NCBI RefSeq assembly: GCF_001678945.1 | Contig: NZ_CP015124.1 | Span: 930,001 to 994,000 of the forward strand | Reading direction: 5' to 3' | Source: Phaeobacter gallaeciensis | GTDB taxonomy: Bacteria > Pseudomonadota > Alphaproteobacteria > Rhodobacterales > Rhodobacteraceae | DNA length: 64,000 nucleotides | Shown here: in pieces, positions 26,714 to 34,864 of the stretch | How positions within the stretch are numbered: position 1 is the stretch's first letter | How the letters are laid out: each line of letters opens with the position of its first letter | Notes under the pieces: model-generated | What the model saw: the letters and a program-made list of their open reading frames with translations, nothing else | Database searches by the model: none | What the model was told of the DNA's origin: nothing | Translations under genes and position numbers: made by a program

Positions 26714-26749
26714 AAACCGCCCTGCGCGCGAACACGCGCAGGGCGGTTT
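26714..26749 (-). promoter_or_regulatory. 15-bp stem-loop between tctC and tctB
   Basis: A perfect 15-bp inverted repeat (AAACCGCCCTGCGCG with its complement, 6-base loop) begins just after the tctC stop. Such structures after binding-protein genes usually keep the SBP message stable and lower expression of the permease genes. Confidence 0.75.
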
Positions 26750-26755
26750 GCGGTT

Positions 26756-27703
26756 TTATTTCGCGAACAACACGGCTGCGTTTGCCAGACCGTCGGTCAT
26801 CATCTTATGGGTACCCTCGGGTCCCATGTTGATCGGCGCGCCCTTGACCGCGTTCTGCACGATTTCAGCCATTTCGGGAGAGGCAACCGCTTCATCGATC
26901 GCGGCCGCGATGGCCTCGACCGCGGCAGGATCGGTGCCTTTTGTGGTCGCCAGATAGAACACCGGATCGACATAGGCGTTGATGCCGGATTCCACGAAGG
27001 TCTTGACCTCCGGCGCATAGCTCAAGCGCGACTGGTTGGCGCCAGCGATCACCTTCATGTCGCCGGATTCTAGATAGGGAAACTGCTCTCCCGATCCGAA
27101 ACCCGCAAGCACCTGACCGCCCAGGATCAGCTTCATCACCTCGGCACCGCCATCGGCGGTCACCAGGTTGAAATCCGCCCCGGTGGTCTTGGTCGTTGCC
27201 TTCATCATCAGAACCTGCGGCGGCGCCATGGTGGCAACCGCCAGCTGCCCCTGCTCCTTGGAGTAGGCGATCAGGCCCTCCAGATCGTCAAAGGGCGCAT
27301 CGGCGCTGGCCACCAGCGCAAGCTCTGCCTTGGCGACGGTGCCAAGGTAATCAAAGCTGTCGACATCAAACGGCAGCTGATCGCCGCGCTGAACCAACTG
27401 GACCAGAACGGGGATGCTGACCCCCATGCCAACGACCTTGCCCTGCGGGGGGCGCTGCGACAGGCCGGTGAACATGGCAACGCCGCCGCCGCCAGGCTTG
27501 TTCTCGACCACGATGTCCCAGCCGGTGTTTTTCTCCATCACGCTGGCCAGCACGCGACCCATGGTGTCTGTCGATCCGCCGGCACCAAAACCGACCTGAA
27601 TGGTCAGCGCTCCATCGGGTTTCCAGCCCTCTGCGGCCAGCGGCGCGGCAAGCGTCATCATCGCGGCGGCGCCAAGCGCCAGAATCCGGGATTTAAGTGT
27701 CAT
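26756..27703 (-). CDS. tctC: Tripartite tricarboxylate transporter substrate-binding protein TctC
   Basis: A 315-residue periplasmic solute-binding protein. The start at ATG 27701-27703 follows a full GAGGAGG ribosome site. The signal peptide is MTLKSRILALGAAAMMTLAA, with cleavage near PLAAEG. The mature protein has the TctC/Bug pattern: IQVGFGAGGSTDTMGRVLA then VENKPGGGGVAMFTGL. Bug proteins bind diverse organic acids, so the ligand cannot be read from sequence. It is the first gene of tctCBA, 163 bp after the acyl-CoA dehydrogenase gene, so it may have its own promoter or be read through from that operon. Confidence 0.92.
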   Translation of the reverse strand: MTLKSRILALGAAAMMTLAAPLAAEGWKPDGALTIQVGFGAGGSTDTMGRVLASVMEKNTGWDIVVENKPGGGGVAMFTGLSQRPPQGKVVGMGVSIPVLVQLVQRGDQLPFDVDSFDYLGTVAKAELALVASADAPFDDLEGLIAYSKEQGQLAVATMAPPQVLMMKATTKTTGADFNLVTADGGAEVMKLILGGQVLAGFGSGEQFPYLESGDMKVIAGANQSRLSYAPEVKTFVESGINAYVDPVFYLATTKGTDPAAVEAIAAAIDEAVASPEMAEIVQNAVKGAPINMGPEGTHKMMTDGLANAAVLFAK

Positions 27704-27866
27704 GTGATTTCCTCCTCTTTGTTGTCTTTCCTCCGTCACCCACAAACAGGCGCGACGGGTCTCCTCCTGGAAAGTTACTTAACCAGAAAACTATTTACCT
27801 CTCCCCTTGATCAACAGTGAATTTCCTCGGCCAGACGGCGCAGATCTCCTCACCTGCGCCGGATGG

Positions 27867-29468
27867 TTATGCCCCGGAGGTTTGCGCAACTCCCAGCAAC
27901 GCCAGCCGCGCCGGACGCATTGCGGCAATCACTTCCAGCTGGCGCGTGGCGACCCGCGTCAGCCGCTGCGGATCCGAATGGGCCGATGCGGCCCGCAGAA
28001 CCCGGCTCCACAGCGCCGTCAAAAGCGTATCGCGGGTCAGCAGATAGAATTCATGCGCAAAGGCGGTTGGGTCAGGGTTGTCCAGCAACTGTTTTCGCGC
28101 AAGGTTCCAGCCTTCCAAGGCAGCAGCAACGGCCTCGGCCTCCTTGCCCTCTGCCGCCATAAAGGCGGCAAAGGCCTCCGCCGGGGGTGTACCCAGCAAA
28201 CGTGTCGCCAGCATGCGCTCGTGAATGCCGTTAGCCCCTTCATAGATCGCGGTGATGCGGGCATCGCGATAGGTCTGCTCCAACCGGTATTCGCGCAGAT
28301 ACCCATAGCCGCCCAGCACCTGCACCCCCAGTTCGGCGCCGCGGATACCGGCTTCGGTGCCGCTGACCTTGGCCAAGGGGGTCAGGAATTCCACCAGATC
28401 GGGATTGTCGCCCTTCTCCATGGTGACAAAGGCCAGATGCGCGATGGCGCGAGCGCCCAGTGCCCCGGCGTCGATCTCATCCAGCATCCGGCGCACATCC
28501 GCGTGGCCATCCAGCGTCACCGGCTGTCCATCCGCGCCGCGTCCCTGCTGGCGCTCAGCCGCGTAGGATGCCGCAACATCATGGGCGCGCGCCGCATGGG
28601 CCACGCCCTGAAGCGCCACGTCAGAGCGGGCGTGGTTCATCATCGTGAACATCGCCATCAACCCCTGCCCCTCGGCGCCAATCAGTTCGGCCTCGGCGCC
28701 ATCAAAGGCCAGCTGGCAGGTGGGCGAGGCATGCAGGCCCATCTTTTCCTCGATCCGGGTGACGGTGACAGCGTTGCGACTGCCATCGGCGCGAGTGCAG
28801 GGACACAGGAACAGAGAGAGCCCTTTGATCCCGTTATCCGAGGTTCGCGCGAGGACCAGATGCAGGACCTTGTCGCTCATGTCCTGGTCGCCACCGGAGA
28901 TGAAGATCTTCTCACCGGTGATCTGCCAGCCATCCCCATCAGCGGTAGCACGACAACGCACGCGCGAGAGGTCCGATCCCGCTCCGGGTTCTGTCAGGCA
29001 CATGGTCGCCAGCGTCTCCCCCGAAGCCAGCGACGGCAGGTAGCGGGCCTGCTGATCCGCCGTGCCGAACCGCGTCAGAGTGCGCGCAGCCCCCGGAACC
29101 AGCCCGGTGACCATCTGCATGGAATGATTGGCGCCTGAGAAAATCTCGGATGTGATCGCCAGCATCATCGCGCCCATGCCCTGGCCTCCGAAGTCCTCGG
29201 GGATGGTGAGGCCCGGCCAGCCCTGTCCGGCATAGGAGTTGTAGAGGTCCTTGAAGCCAGCGGGCATCGCAACGCGGCCATCCGTCAGCGTGCATCCCTC
29301 AAGATCACCGGGTTCATCCAGCGGCGCGATCTCACCTTCGGCAAAGGACGCGAAATGTCCGGCAATCTCGGATGCAAATTCCGCATCCCAATCCGGCAGA
29401 TCCGCTGTGCCCACCACATGGTTCAGCGTGAACAGAATGTCCTCAACAGGGGCGGCAAAAGGCTTCAT
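27867..29468 (-). CDS. Acyl-CoA dehydrogenase family protein
   Basis: A 533-residue FAD enzyme that introduces an alpha,beta double bond into an acyl-CoA. Visible features: the substrate/FAD segment MCLTEPGAGSDLSRVRC, the flavin loop WQITGEKIFISGGDQDMSD, and the C-terminal stretch TAIYEGANGIHERML, whose Glu is the usual catalytic base. An extra C-terminal region makes it longer than classical 380-residue members and like the DmdC/large ACAD branch. It is the last gene of a tight operon (3 bp after DUF3237). In the operon context it may oxidise a saturated phenylpropanoyl-CoA-type substrate to the enoyl-CoA. That role is inferred. Confidence 0.87.
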   Translation of the reverse strand: MKPFAAPVEDILFTLNHVVGTADLPDWDAEFASEIAGHFASFAEGEIAPLDEPGDLEGCTLTDGRVAMPAGFKDLYNSYAGQGWPGLTIPEDFGGQGMGAMMLAITSEIFSGANHSMQMVTGLVPGAARTLTRFGTADQQARYLPSLASGETLATMCLTEPGAGSDLSRVRCRATADGDGWQITGEKIFISGGDQDMSDKVLHLVLARTSDNGIKGLSLFLCPCTRADGSRNAVTVTRIEEKMGLHASPTCQLAFDGAEAELIGAEGQGLMAMFTMMNHARSDVALQGVAHAARAHDVAASYAAERQQGRGADGQPVTLDGHADVRRMLDEIDAGALGARAIAHLAFVTMEKGDNPDLVEFLTPLAKVSGTEAGIRGAELGVQVLGGYGYLREYRLEQTYRDARITAIYEGANGIHERMLATRLLGTPPAEAFAAFMAAEGKEAEAVAAALEGWNLARKQLLDNPDPTAFAHEFYLLTRDTLLTALWSRVLRAASAHSDPQRLTRVATRQLEVIAAMRPARLALLGVAQTSGA

Positions 29469-29471
29469 TGG

Positions 29472-29936
29472 TTATTCCACTGCATAATAGTCGATTTCAA
29501 CGGCAGAGGCCCGGCGGATACCGGAGCAGACAAAGAGCATGTGATTGACCCAAGCATAGCGGTCATCGCCGGTCTCCAGCCGCGCGGCGGTGCGCATGTA
29601 ATAGCTGGTGGGGTCCACATCCTCGCCCTTGGCCAGCCGCGCAATCACATCAGGCGGGCCGTGACGGCTGCCGACGTTGACGATCTCGATCACCGCGCCG
29701 TCTTCGGTTTTCACCGCATAGCGCGTATCAAGATGGGCGGCGCCATCGCTGTAGATGGTCTGCCAGTCGGCCCCGAGGTTCAGCACCTCGCCGGTCAGAT
29801 CGGGGCCAAGCGCCTTGCCCCCGATGATCTGTATGATCCGCCGCACACCCGCGCGTCCCTGCCCCATTTCAATCGGGGCACCCAGTTCCACCCGCAGGCG
29901 GAAGGCATGGCGTAGCTTTGGTGCGGGGATCTCCAT
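29472..29936 (-). CDS. DUF3237 domain protein
   Basis: A 154-residue protein of the DUF3237 family (beta-rich, for example LRHAFRLRVELGAPIEMGQG and GADWQTIYSDGAAHLDTRYA). Start: the ATG at 29934-29936, overlapping the preceding stop region with 1 bp between genes. The longer in-frame reading from 30008 lies inside the amidohydrolase gene. DUF3237 proteins have no settled function, but are often found beside aromatic-acid catabolism genes, as here. A role as an accessory or lactonase-like enzyme is speculation. Confidence 0.8.
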   Translation of the reverse strand: MEIPAPKLRHAFRLRVELGAPIEMGQGRAGVRRIIQIIGGKALGPDLTGEVLNLGADWQTIYSDGAAHLDTRYAVKTEDGAVIEIVNVGSRHGPPDVIARLAKGEDVDPTSYYMRTAARLETGDDRYAWVNHMLFVCSGIRRASAVEIDYYAVE

Positions 29937-29937
29937 C

Positions 29938-30810
29938 TCAGTCGACCCCAAGCAGACGCATGGCGTTGCCCTTGATGATGTCTTCGCGCAGGTGGTCCTT
30001 AATCGCAATTTTCTCGAAATCAGACAGCCAGCGCTCCGGCGTGATCATCGGCCAGTCGGATCCGAACAGCACCTTCTTCTTCAGGATCGAGTTGCAGTAT
30101 TTCACCAGGATCTCCGGGAAATACTTGGGCGACCAGCCGGAGAGGTCGATATAGACGTTGGGCTTGTGCTGAGCCACCGACAGCGCCTCTTCCTGCCAGG
30201 GGAAGGACGGATGCGCGAGGATGATCTTCATGTCCGGGAAGTCCACCGCCACGTCATCCATGTACATCGGGTTGGAATACTTCAGCCGCATACCGTTGCC
30301 ACCGCGCATACCGCTGCCGACGCCGGTCTGACCGGTGTGGAACAGGGCGATACCGCCTTCTTCGGCAATCGCTTCATACAGGTCGTAGGCCATACGGTCA
30401 TTGGCATAGAAGCCCTGCATGGTCGGGTGGAACTTGAACCCCTTGATGCCAAAATCCTTGATCAGGCGGCGCGCTTCGCGGGCGCCCATCTTGCCCTTGT
30501 GCGGGTCGATGCTGGCAAAGGGGATCAGAACGTCGTCATTCTCGGCCGCCAGTTCGGCAACCTCTTCGTTCTTGTAGCGGCGATAACCGGTTTCACGCTC
30601 GGCATCGACCGGGAAGATCACCGCGGCGATGTTCTGCTCGCGGTAATGAGCAGCGGTCTGCGGCACGGTGGGCGGATGCTGCCAGGGCGCGCCGAAGTAG
30701 CTGGCCATGGTGGCCTGCAGTTCATCATAGCCGTCATCGGCATGGCAGCCGCAGGGCTCTTCGGCGTGGGTGTGGAAGTCGATCGCGCGGACCTTGGAAA
30801 AATCTACCAT
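29938..30810 (-). CDS. Amidohydrolase_2 (ACMSD-like) family hydrolase
   Basis: A 290-residue TIM-barrel metal enzyme. The metal ligands can be seen: HxH in AIDFHTHAE (residues 13 and 15), a His in GFKFHPTMQG, a His in IILAHPSFPW, and the Asp of FGSDWPMITPERW. Family members decarboxylate, or hydrolyse C-C or C-O bonds. Beside a CoA ligase, enoyl-CoA hydratase and SDR, an attractive role is hydrolytic removal of acetyl-CoA from an aryl beta-ketoacyl-CoA, as reported, from memory, for CouO in Rhodococcus p-coumarate degradation. That role is inferred. The ATG at 30808-30810 follows GGAAC, 13 bp after the ligase stop. Confidence 0.85.
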   Translation of the reverse strand: MVDFSKVRAIDFHTHAEEPCGCHADDGYDELQATMASYFGAPWQHPPTVPQTAAHYREQNIAAVIFPVDAERETGYRRYKNEEVAELAAENDDVLIPFASIDPHKGKMGAREARRLIKDFGIKGFKFHPTMQGFYANDRMAYDLYEAIAEEGGIALFHTGQTGVGSGMRGGNGMRLKYSNPMYMDDVAVDFPDMKIILAHPSFPWQEEALSVAQHKPNVYIDLSGWSPKYFPEILVKYCNSILKKKVLFGSDWPMITPERWLSDFEKIAIKDHLREDIIKGNAMRLLGVD

Positions 30811-30823
30811 CGTTGTGTTCCTA

Positions 30824-32638
30824 TCAGAGTTTCGCAATGCCGCTGGCAGCGTCGTCATAAAGCCGCTCCAGCAGATCTGCGCGGCGCGTCAGCACCTTGC
30901 GGAAGTTGAGGTTGCCCTTGGCGGTGATCTCAGCATCGGTGAGCGAAGGCGGCTCGGCCAGCACAATGGCGCGCACCACCCGGGTAGAGGAGCCGGAAAC
31001 CCGCCCGGCGCGCTCGTTCAGCCGGTGATGAATGTCGGACAGAAGCTGCGGACAGACCAGCGCGCCGCCGTCTTCCTCCAGCGTGAAGCCTGCTGCCTCG
31101 ATCGCCTCGCGGTTGGGGAAGATCATCACGCCGATCTCGTTCTTGTCCTGCCCGGTCACCACCAGATCGGCGGCCAGCGGTGCAAGGGTCGAGAGCATTT
31201 CGATCCTGAGGCCCGCCGCCCGCACCCAGGTGCCGGTCAGCAGTTTGAAGTCCTCGGAAATCCGCCCGTCAAAGCGCATGCCCTTGTTGATGTCGTCCTT
31301 GTCGACGAACACCATGGCATCGCCGGTGATGAAATAACCTTCCTCGTCAAAGGCCTCGGCGGTCTTTTGCGGGTCTTCGAAATAACCGGGCATCACGTTC
31401 GGTCCCTTGACCCGCACTTCGCAGCGCATGTCGTCATCCGGGATCAATTTCAGGGTCACGCCGGTCATTGGCACGCCCACCACGCCCGAGCTTTCCGTCG
31501 GCTCCTGCTGGATCATGGTCGCCGGGGCGGTTTCCGTCAGCCCCCAGGAGGAGGTCATCAGCGGCACCTCGCCCTTGATCTCCATCGCCATGGTCTCGAA
31601 ACCCGACCAGACCTCCTGCGGCAGTGAGGCACCGGCGTAAAAGATCATGTCCAGCTCTTCAAAGAAACGCTGACGAAGCCCGGCGTCCTTTTCCAGTGCC
31701 TCCAGCAGCATGGCAAAACCCATGGGCACGTTGAACACAAGGCTGCCGGTCACCATCGACAGGTTCTCGACGGTGCGATCGAACAGGCCCTTCACCGGCT
31801 TGCCATCGTCGATGTAGAAACTGCCGCCATTGGCCAGCATCATGTTGAAGTTATGCGAGCCGCCAAAGACATGATTCCAGGGCAGCCAGTCCACGATGCG
31901 CGGCGGGCGCGCCCGCAGGAACGGCAGGCTGTCGGCGAGTTGGGTCTGATTGACGCACATCATCCGCTGCGTGGTCAGCACCCCCTTGGGGTTCGAGGTC
32001 GACCCGCTGGTCATCAGGATCTTGGCGACGGTATCGGGCGTCACCTTGGCAAAGCCTGCATCCACATCGATGCCCGCATCGCCTTTCAGAAGGTCCGCAA
32101 AGGCCGTGACATCGGCGCCGCCGGTGCGGGTCGCAACGATCTCAACACCCTCAAGGGCATCCAGTTTCAGCGCCTCGCCGTACTGATCGGCATCGACAAC
32201 ATAGGCCATCTTTGGCCGCACCAGTTCGATGGCGTGGCGCAGTCGGCCATGGGCGCCGTGGATCAGCGAATACTGCTCGGCCACCGGTACGGTCGGCACA
32301 CCGGCGTATTGCGCGGCCAGCGACAACAGCCCGTGATCGACGCCATTGCCCGACATAATCAGGATCGGCGTATCCGCCCCCATGCCCCGCGCCAATAGCG
32401 CCGCCGCAATGGCGCGCACCTGCTGCAGGGTCGCCGCATAGCTTTCCTCGCGCCAGCCCGCGCCACTGCGCTCGGCCAGAAACACCCGCTCGGGCGCCTC
32501 TTCGGCCCAGCGGTGCAGCCAGTCACCAGTCCGCTCTGTTACCGGCCCCAGATCGTATTCAGACCGCAACAGCAGGCTGCCATCGGGGCGATCCTCGCGC
32601 GTGACGGCGTGTGGCAGGAAATTGGACGTCCGTTTCAT
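30824..32638 (-). CDS. AMP-dependent CoA ligase, feruloyl-CoA synthetase-like
   Basis: A 604-residue adenylate-forming enzyme. The ATP loop ILMTSGSTSNPKGVLTT (A3), the A5 motif SSWGLTETAPATM, and the A8 region YFITGDAMVFVDKDDINKGM with FDGRISEDFKLLTGTWV are all present. The A10 lysine is in ITAKGNLNFRKVLTRR. The length and the N-terminal GDWLHRWAEEAPERVFLAER are typical of feruloyl-CoA synthetases, which activate hydroxycinnamates. It is preceded 3 bp upstream by a MarR gene, as in several hydroxycinnamate operons. The exact substrate (ferulate, coumarate, dihydro- forms) is not readable. Confidence 0.85.
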   Translation of the reverse strand: MKRTSNFLPHAVTREDRPDGSLLLRSEYDLGPVTERTGDWLHRWAEEAPERVFLAERSGAGWREESYAATLQQVRAIAAALLARGMGADTPILIMSGNGVDHGLLSLAAQYAGVPTVPVAEQYSLIHGAHGRLRHAIELVRPKMAYVVDADQYGEALKLDALEGVEIVATRTGGADVTAFADLLKGDAGIDVDAGFAKVTPDTVAKILMTSGSTSNPKGVLTTQRMMCVNQTQLADSLPFLRARPPRIVDWLPWNHVFGGSHNFNMMLANGGSFYIDDGKPVKGLFDRTVENLSMVTGSLVFNVPMGFAMLLEALEKDAGLRQRFFEELDMIFYAGASLPQEVWSGFETMAMEIKGEVPLMTSSWGLTETAPATMIQQEPTESSGVVGVPMTGVTLKLIPDDDMRCEVRVKGPNVMPGYFEDPQKTAEAFDEEGYFITGDAMVFVDKDDINKGMRFDGRISEDFKLLTGTWVRAAGLRIEMLSTLAPLAADLVVTGQDKNEIGVMIFPNREAIEAAGFTLEEDGGALVCPQLLSDIHHRLNERAGRVSGSSTRVVRAIVLAEPPSLTDAEITAKGNLNFRKVLTRRADLLERLYDDAASGIAKL

Positions 32639-32641
32639 GGT

Positions 32642-33124
32642 CTATCCTTTCGACAGGCTCTTCTGGATCAGCTGCATCGCCGCGATCACCGTGTCGCGGG
32701 TCGTTGCATCCATGTTCTCCAGCAAGCGTTGTTCATGGGCGGTCACCGCAGCAACCGCTTTTTCACAGAGCTGGCGACCGGCCAGCGTCGCCTTCAGCGC
32801 ATAGGCCCGCCGATCCGTCGGCACCCGGTCGCGCACGATCAGCTCGCGCCGTTCAAGCTCGTCTATGATCACGACAAGATTGGGCCGTTCCACATCCATC
32901 GCATCCGCCAGCTGCGACTGGCGCAACCCCGGATTGTCGACGATCAGCACCAGCGCCGTGTAGGTCAGCATCCGCAGATCAAAAGGCTTCAGCGTCCGGG
33001 CTAGATCGGTCTGCACGACGTTGAACGCACGCTTCATGTGATAGCCGACAAACGCGCGCAGTGTTTCATCGCTGACGTGAGAAACGCCCATTTCAGGCTC
33101 AGGCTCTTTGATGACGGTCTTCAT
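32642..33124 (-). CDS. MarR family transcriptional regulator
   Basis: A 160-residue winged-helix regulator starting MKTVIKEPEPEMGVS at the ATG 33122-33124. The longer reading to 33265 lies inside the enoyl-CoA hydratase gene. Core: MLTYTALVLIVDNPGLRQSQ then LADAMDVERPNLVVIIDELE, and the wing with DRRAYALKATLAG. It sits inside the operon it probably represses, between the hydratase and the ligase. MarR regulators of hydroxycinnamate operons (FerR/CouR type) respond to the CoA thioester. The likely operator is the palindrome at 34690-34713. Confidence 0.87.
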   Translation of the reverse strand: MKTVIKEPEPEMGVSHVSDETLRAFVGYHMKRAFNVVQTDLARTLKPFDLRMLTYTALVLIVDNPGLRQSQLADAMDVERPNLVVIIDELERRELIVRDRVPTDRRAYALKATLAGRQLCEKAVAAVTAHEQRLLENMDATTRDTVIAAMQLIQKSLSKG

Positions 33125-33128
33125 CGGA

Positions 33129-33896
33129 TCACCGGAACTTAGGTGCGCGTTTTTCAAGGAAAGCACGCAGGCCTTCCTCGGCGTCCGGCGTGGTCTGGGA
33201 CAGTGCCGCCGCCAGCGATTCCGTAAACAGGCCATCGGCCTGCGACATATCGTTGATGCGGGCAATCGACTGGATCATCAGATAATTCGACAAGGGCGCA
33301 TTGCGGGCGATCTTGCCTGCCAGCGTCTGCGCCAGCTCCAGTGCCTCACCCTCACCCACCGCATAATGGGCAAGGCCAAGCGCGACACCGGTTTCGGCAT
33401 CGTATTTGCGCCCCGTCAGCATCATTTCGGTCATCCGGTCCGCGCCCAGAAGACGCCCGACCCGCGCGGTGGCGCCGCCGCCCACGAAAATACCGCGCCG
33501 CCCTTCAGGCAACTGGAAGATGGTCGAAGGCTCCGCAATCCGCACATGGGTCGAGCTTGCCAGCTCCAGCCCGCCGCCGATCACCGCCCCGAACATGGCG
33601 GACACAACAGCCAACCCGCCGAATTGGATCTTCTCCATGACCTGGTGCCACTGGCGCGAGTGATAGAGGTTTTCCTCGGCCGAGCGGTGCACATGTTCCG
33701 ACAGATCCAACCCCGAGCAGAAATGCCCTGCGGTGCCGGTCAGGATGACCACGCGCACGTCCTTTGGCGGCGCCGAGAAGAAGGCATCCAGCGCCTCCAG
33801 CAGCTCTTCGCACATGGCGTTGCGCTTGTCCGGGCGGTTCATCGTCAGGGTGGCGATGCTGTCATTGATGTCGATTTTGAGTATCTGATCGCTCAT
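33129..33896 (-). CDS. Enoyl-CoA hydratase/isomerase (crotonase) family protein
   Basis: A 255-residue crotonase. The oxyanion-hole stretches FCSGLDLSEH and FGAVIGGGLELASSTHVRIA are present. The two catalytic Glu positions can be matched to GLELAS and FQLPEGRRG. It could be a plain hydratase of an aryl enoyl-CoA, or a hydroxycinnamoyl-CoA hydratase-lyase. The SDR and amidohydrolase in the same operon favour simple hydration. The ATG is at 33894-33896. It begins 12 bp after the SDR stop and ends 4 bp before marR. Confidence 0.86.
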   Translation of the reverse strand: MSDQILKIDINDSIATLTMNRPDKRNAMCEELLEALDAFFSAPPKDVRVVILTGTAGHFCSGLDLSEHVHRSAEENLYHSRQWHQVMEKIQFGGLAVVSAMFGAVIGGGLELASSTHVRIAEPSTIFQLPEGRRGIFVGGGATARVGRLLGADRMTEMMLTGRKYDAETGVALGLAHYAVGEGEALELAQTLAGKIARNAPLSNYLMIQSIARINDMSQADGLFTESLAAALSQTTPDAEEGLRAFLEKRAPKFR

Positions 33897-33908
33897 GCGC
33901 GAGATCCT

Positions 33909-34673
33909 TCAGCGTGGCGGCAGGCGCACAGCGCCATCCAGCCGGATGGTTGTTCCATTGAGAAATGGATTGGTGACGATCTGCTCGGCCAGAAGCGCGT
34001 ATTCCTCGGGCGCGCCCAGCCGGGCAGGAAAGGGAATATTGGCAGTGATCTGCGCCGAAATCTCGGGCGGCAACCCTTCCATCATCGGGGTCTGAAACAG
34101 GCCCGGTGCGATGGCCATGACGCGGATGCCCGATTGCGCCAGCTCGCGCGCCGCAGGCAGGCACATGGAGGCAATCGCCCCCTTGGAAGCCGCATAGGCC
34201 GCCTGCCCCAGCTGGCCATCCTCGAAAGCAACCGAAGCGGTGTTGATGATCACCCCGCGCTCGCCATCCGCCAGCGGGTCCAGCTCGGCCATCAGGCGAG
34301 CAGCATGGCTCATCACATTATAGGTGCCAAAAAGGTTCACCCGCAGCGTCTTTTCAAACACATCGAACGACAGCTTGCCGCCACGACCAACGATGCGCGC
34401 CGCCATACCGACCCCGGCGCAGCTCACCGCGATACGGGGAGCGCTACCCAGCTGCTCTGCGATGCTGTCGAGGGCTGCACCGACGGCGGCCTCATCACTG
34501 ACATCTACATGTAGGGCGATGCCGCCGATCTCATCCGCGACCGCCTTTGCCCGTTCGATATCGAAATCCAGAATGGCGACTTTCGCGCCTTTTGCGGCAA
34601 GATGCCGGGCCGTCGCCGCACCAAGGCCACTGCCGCCACCTGTGACCAGCGCCACATGTCCATCTATCTGCAT
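33909..34673 (-). CDS. SDR family oxidoreductase, 3-hydroxyacyl-CoA dehydrogenase type II-like
   Basis: A 254-residue short-chain dehydrogenase. NAD motif ALVTGGGSGLGAATARHLAA, then VSCAGVG, catalytic Ser in INTASVAFEDGQ, and YAASKGA with Tyr and Lys. The overall pattern, including the long SPxxxG-like loop and C-terminal FLNGTTIRLDGAVRL, resembles the HSD10/type II 3-hydroxyacyl-CoA dehydrogenases. Start: the ATG at 34671-34673 after GGGGAGGAACT; 15 extra in-frame residues upstream cross the operator. It is the first gene of the seven-gene operon SDR-hydratase-marR-ligase-amidohydrolase-DUF3237-ACAD. Confidence 0.88.
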   Translation of the reverse strand: MQIDGHVALVTGGGSGLGAATARHLAAKGAKVAILDFDIERAKAVADEIGGIALHVDVSDEAAVGAALDSIAEQLGSAPRIAVSCAGVGMAARIVGRGGKLSFDVFEKTLRVNLFGTYNVMSHAARLMAELDPLADGERGVIINTASVAFEDGQLGQAAYAASKGAIASMCLPAARELAQSGIRVMAIAPGLFQTPMMEGLPPEISAQITANIPFPARLGAPEEYALLAEQIVTNPFLNGTTIRLDGAVRLPPR

Positions 34674-34689
34674 AGTTCCTCCCCGAACT

Positions 34690-34713
34690 GGATAACTGAT
34701 ATGATAGTTATCC
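34690..34713. promoter_or_regulatory. Palindromic operator upstream of the catabolic operon
   Basis: The arms GGATAACT and AGTTATCC are perfectly complementary and separated by 8 bp. The site is 17 bp before the SDR start codon, with AT-rich DNA (34720-34800) behind it as the promoter. Size and position fit repression by the MarR protein at 32642-33124. Confidence 0.6.
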
Positions 34714-34864
34714 TGCATATCTTCTTTTCAATCGTTATACGAAATACCTATTTCGCGCCAACAAAATTTTCACAAACACTTAAGCTACTAATTTTGAATA
34801 CGTTCTCAGGACCACCTCGGGTCTATCAGCACGAATCCATACTACTGCGCAGCTCGCACCGCTG

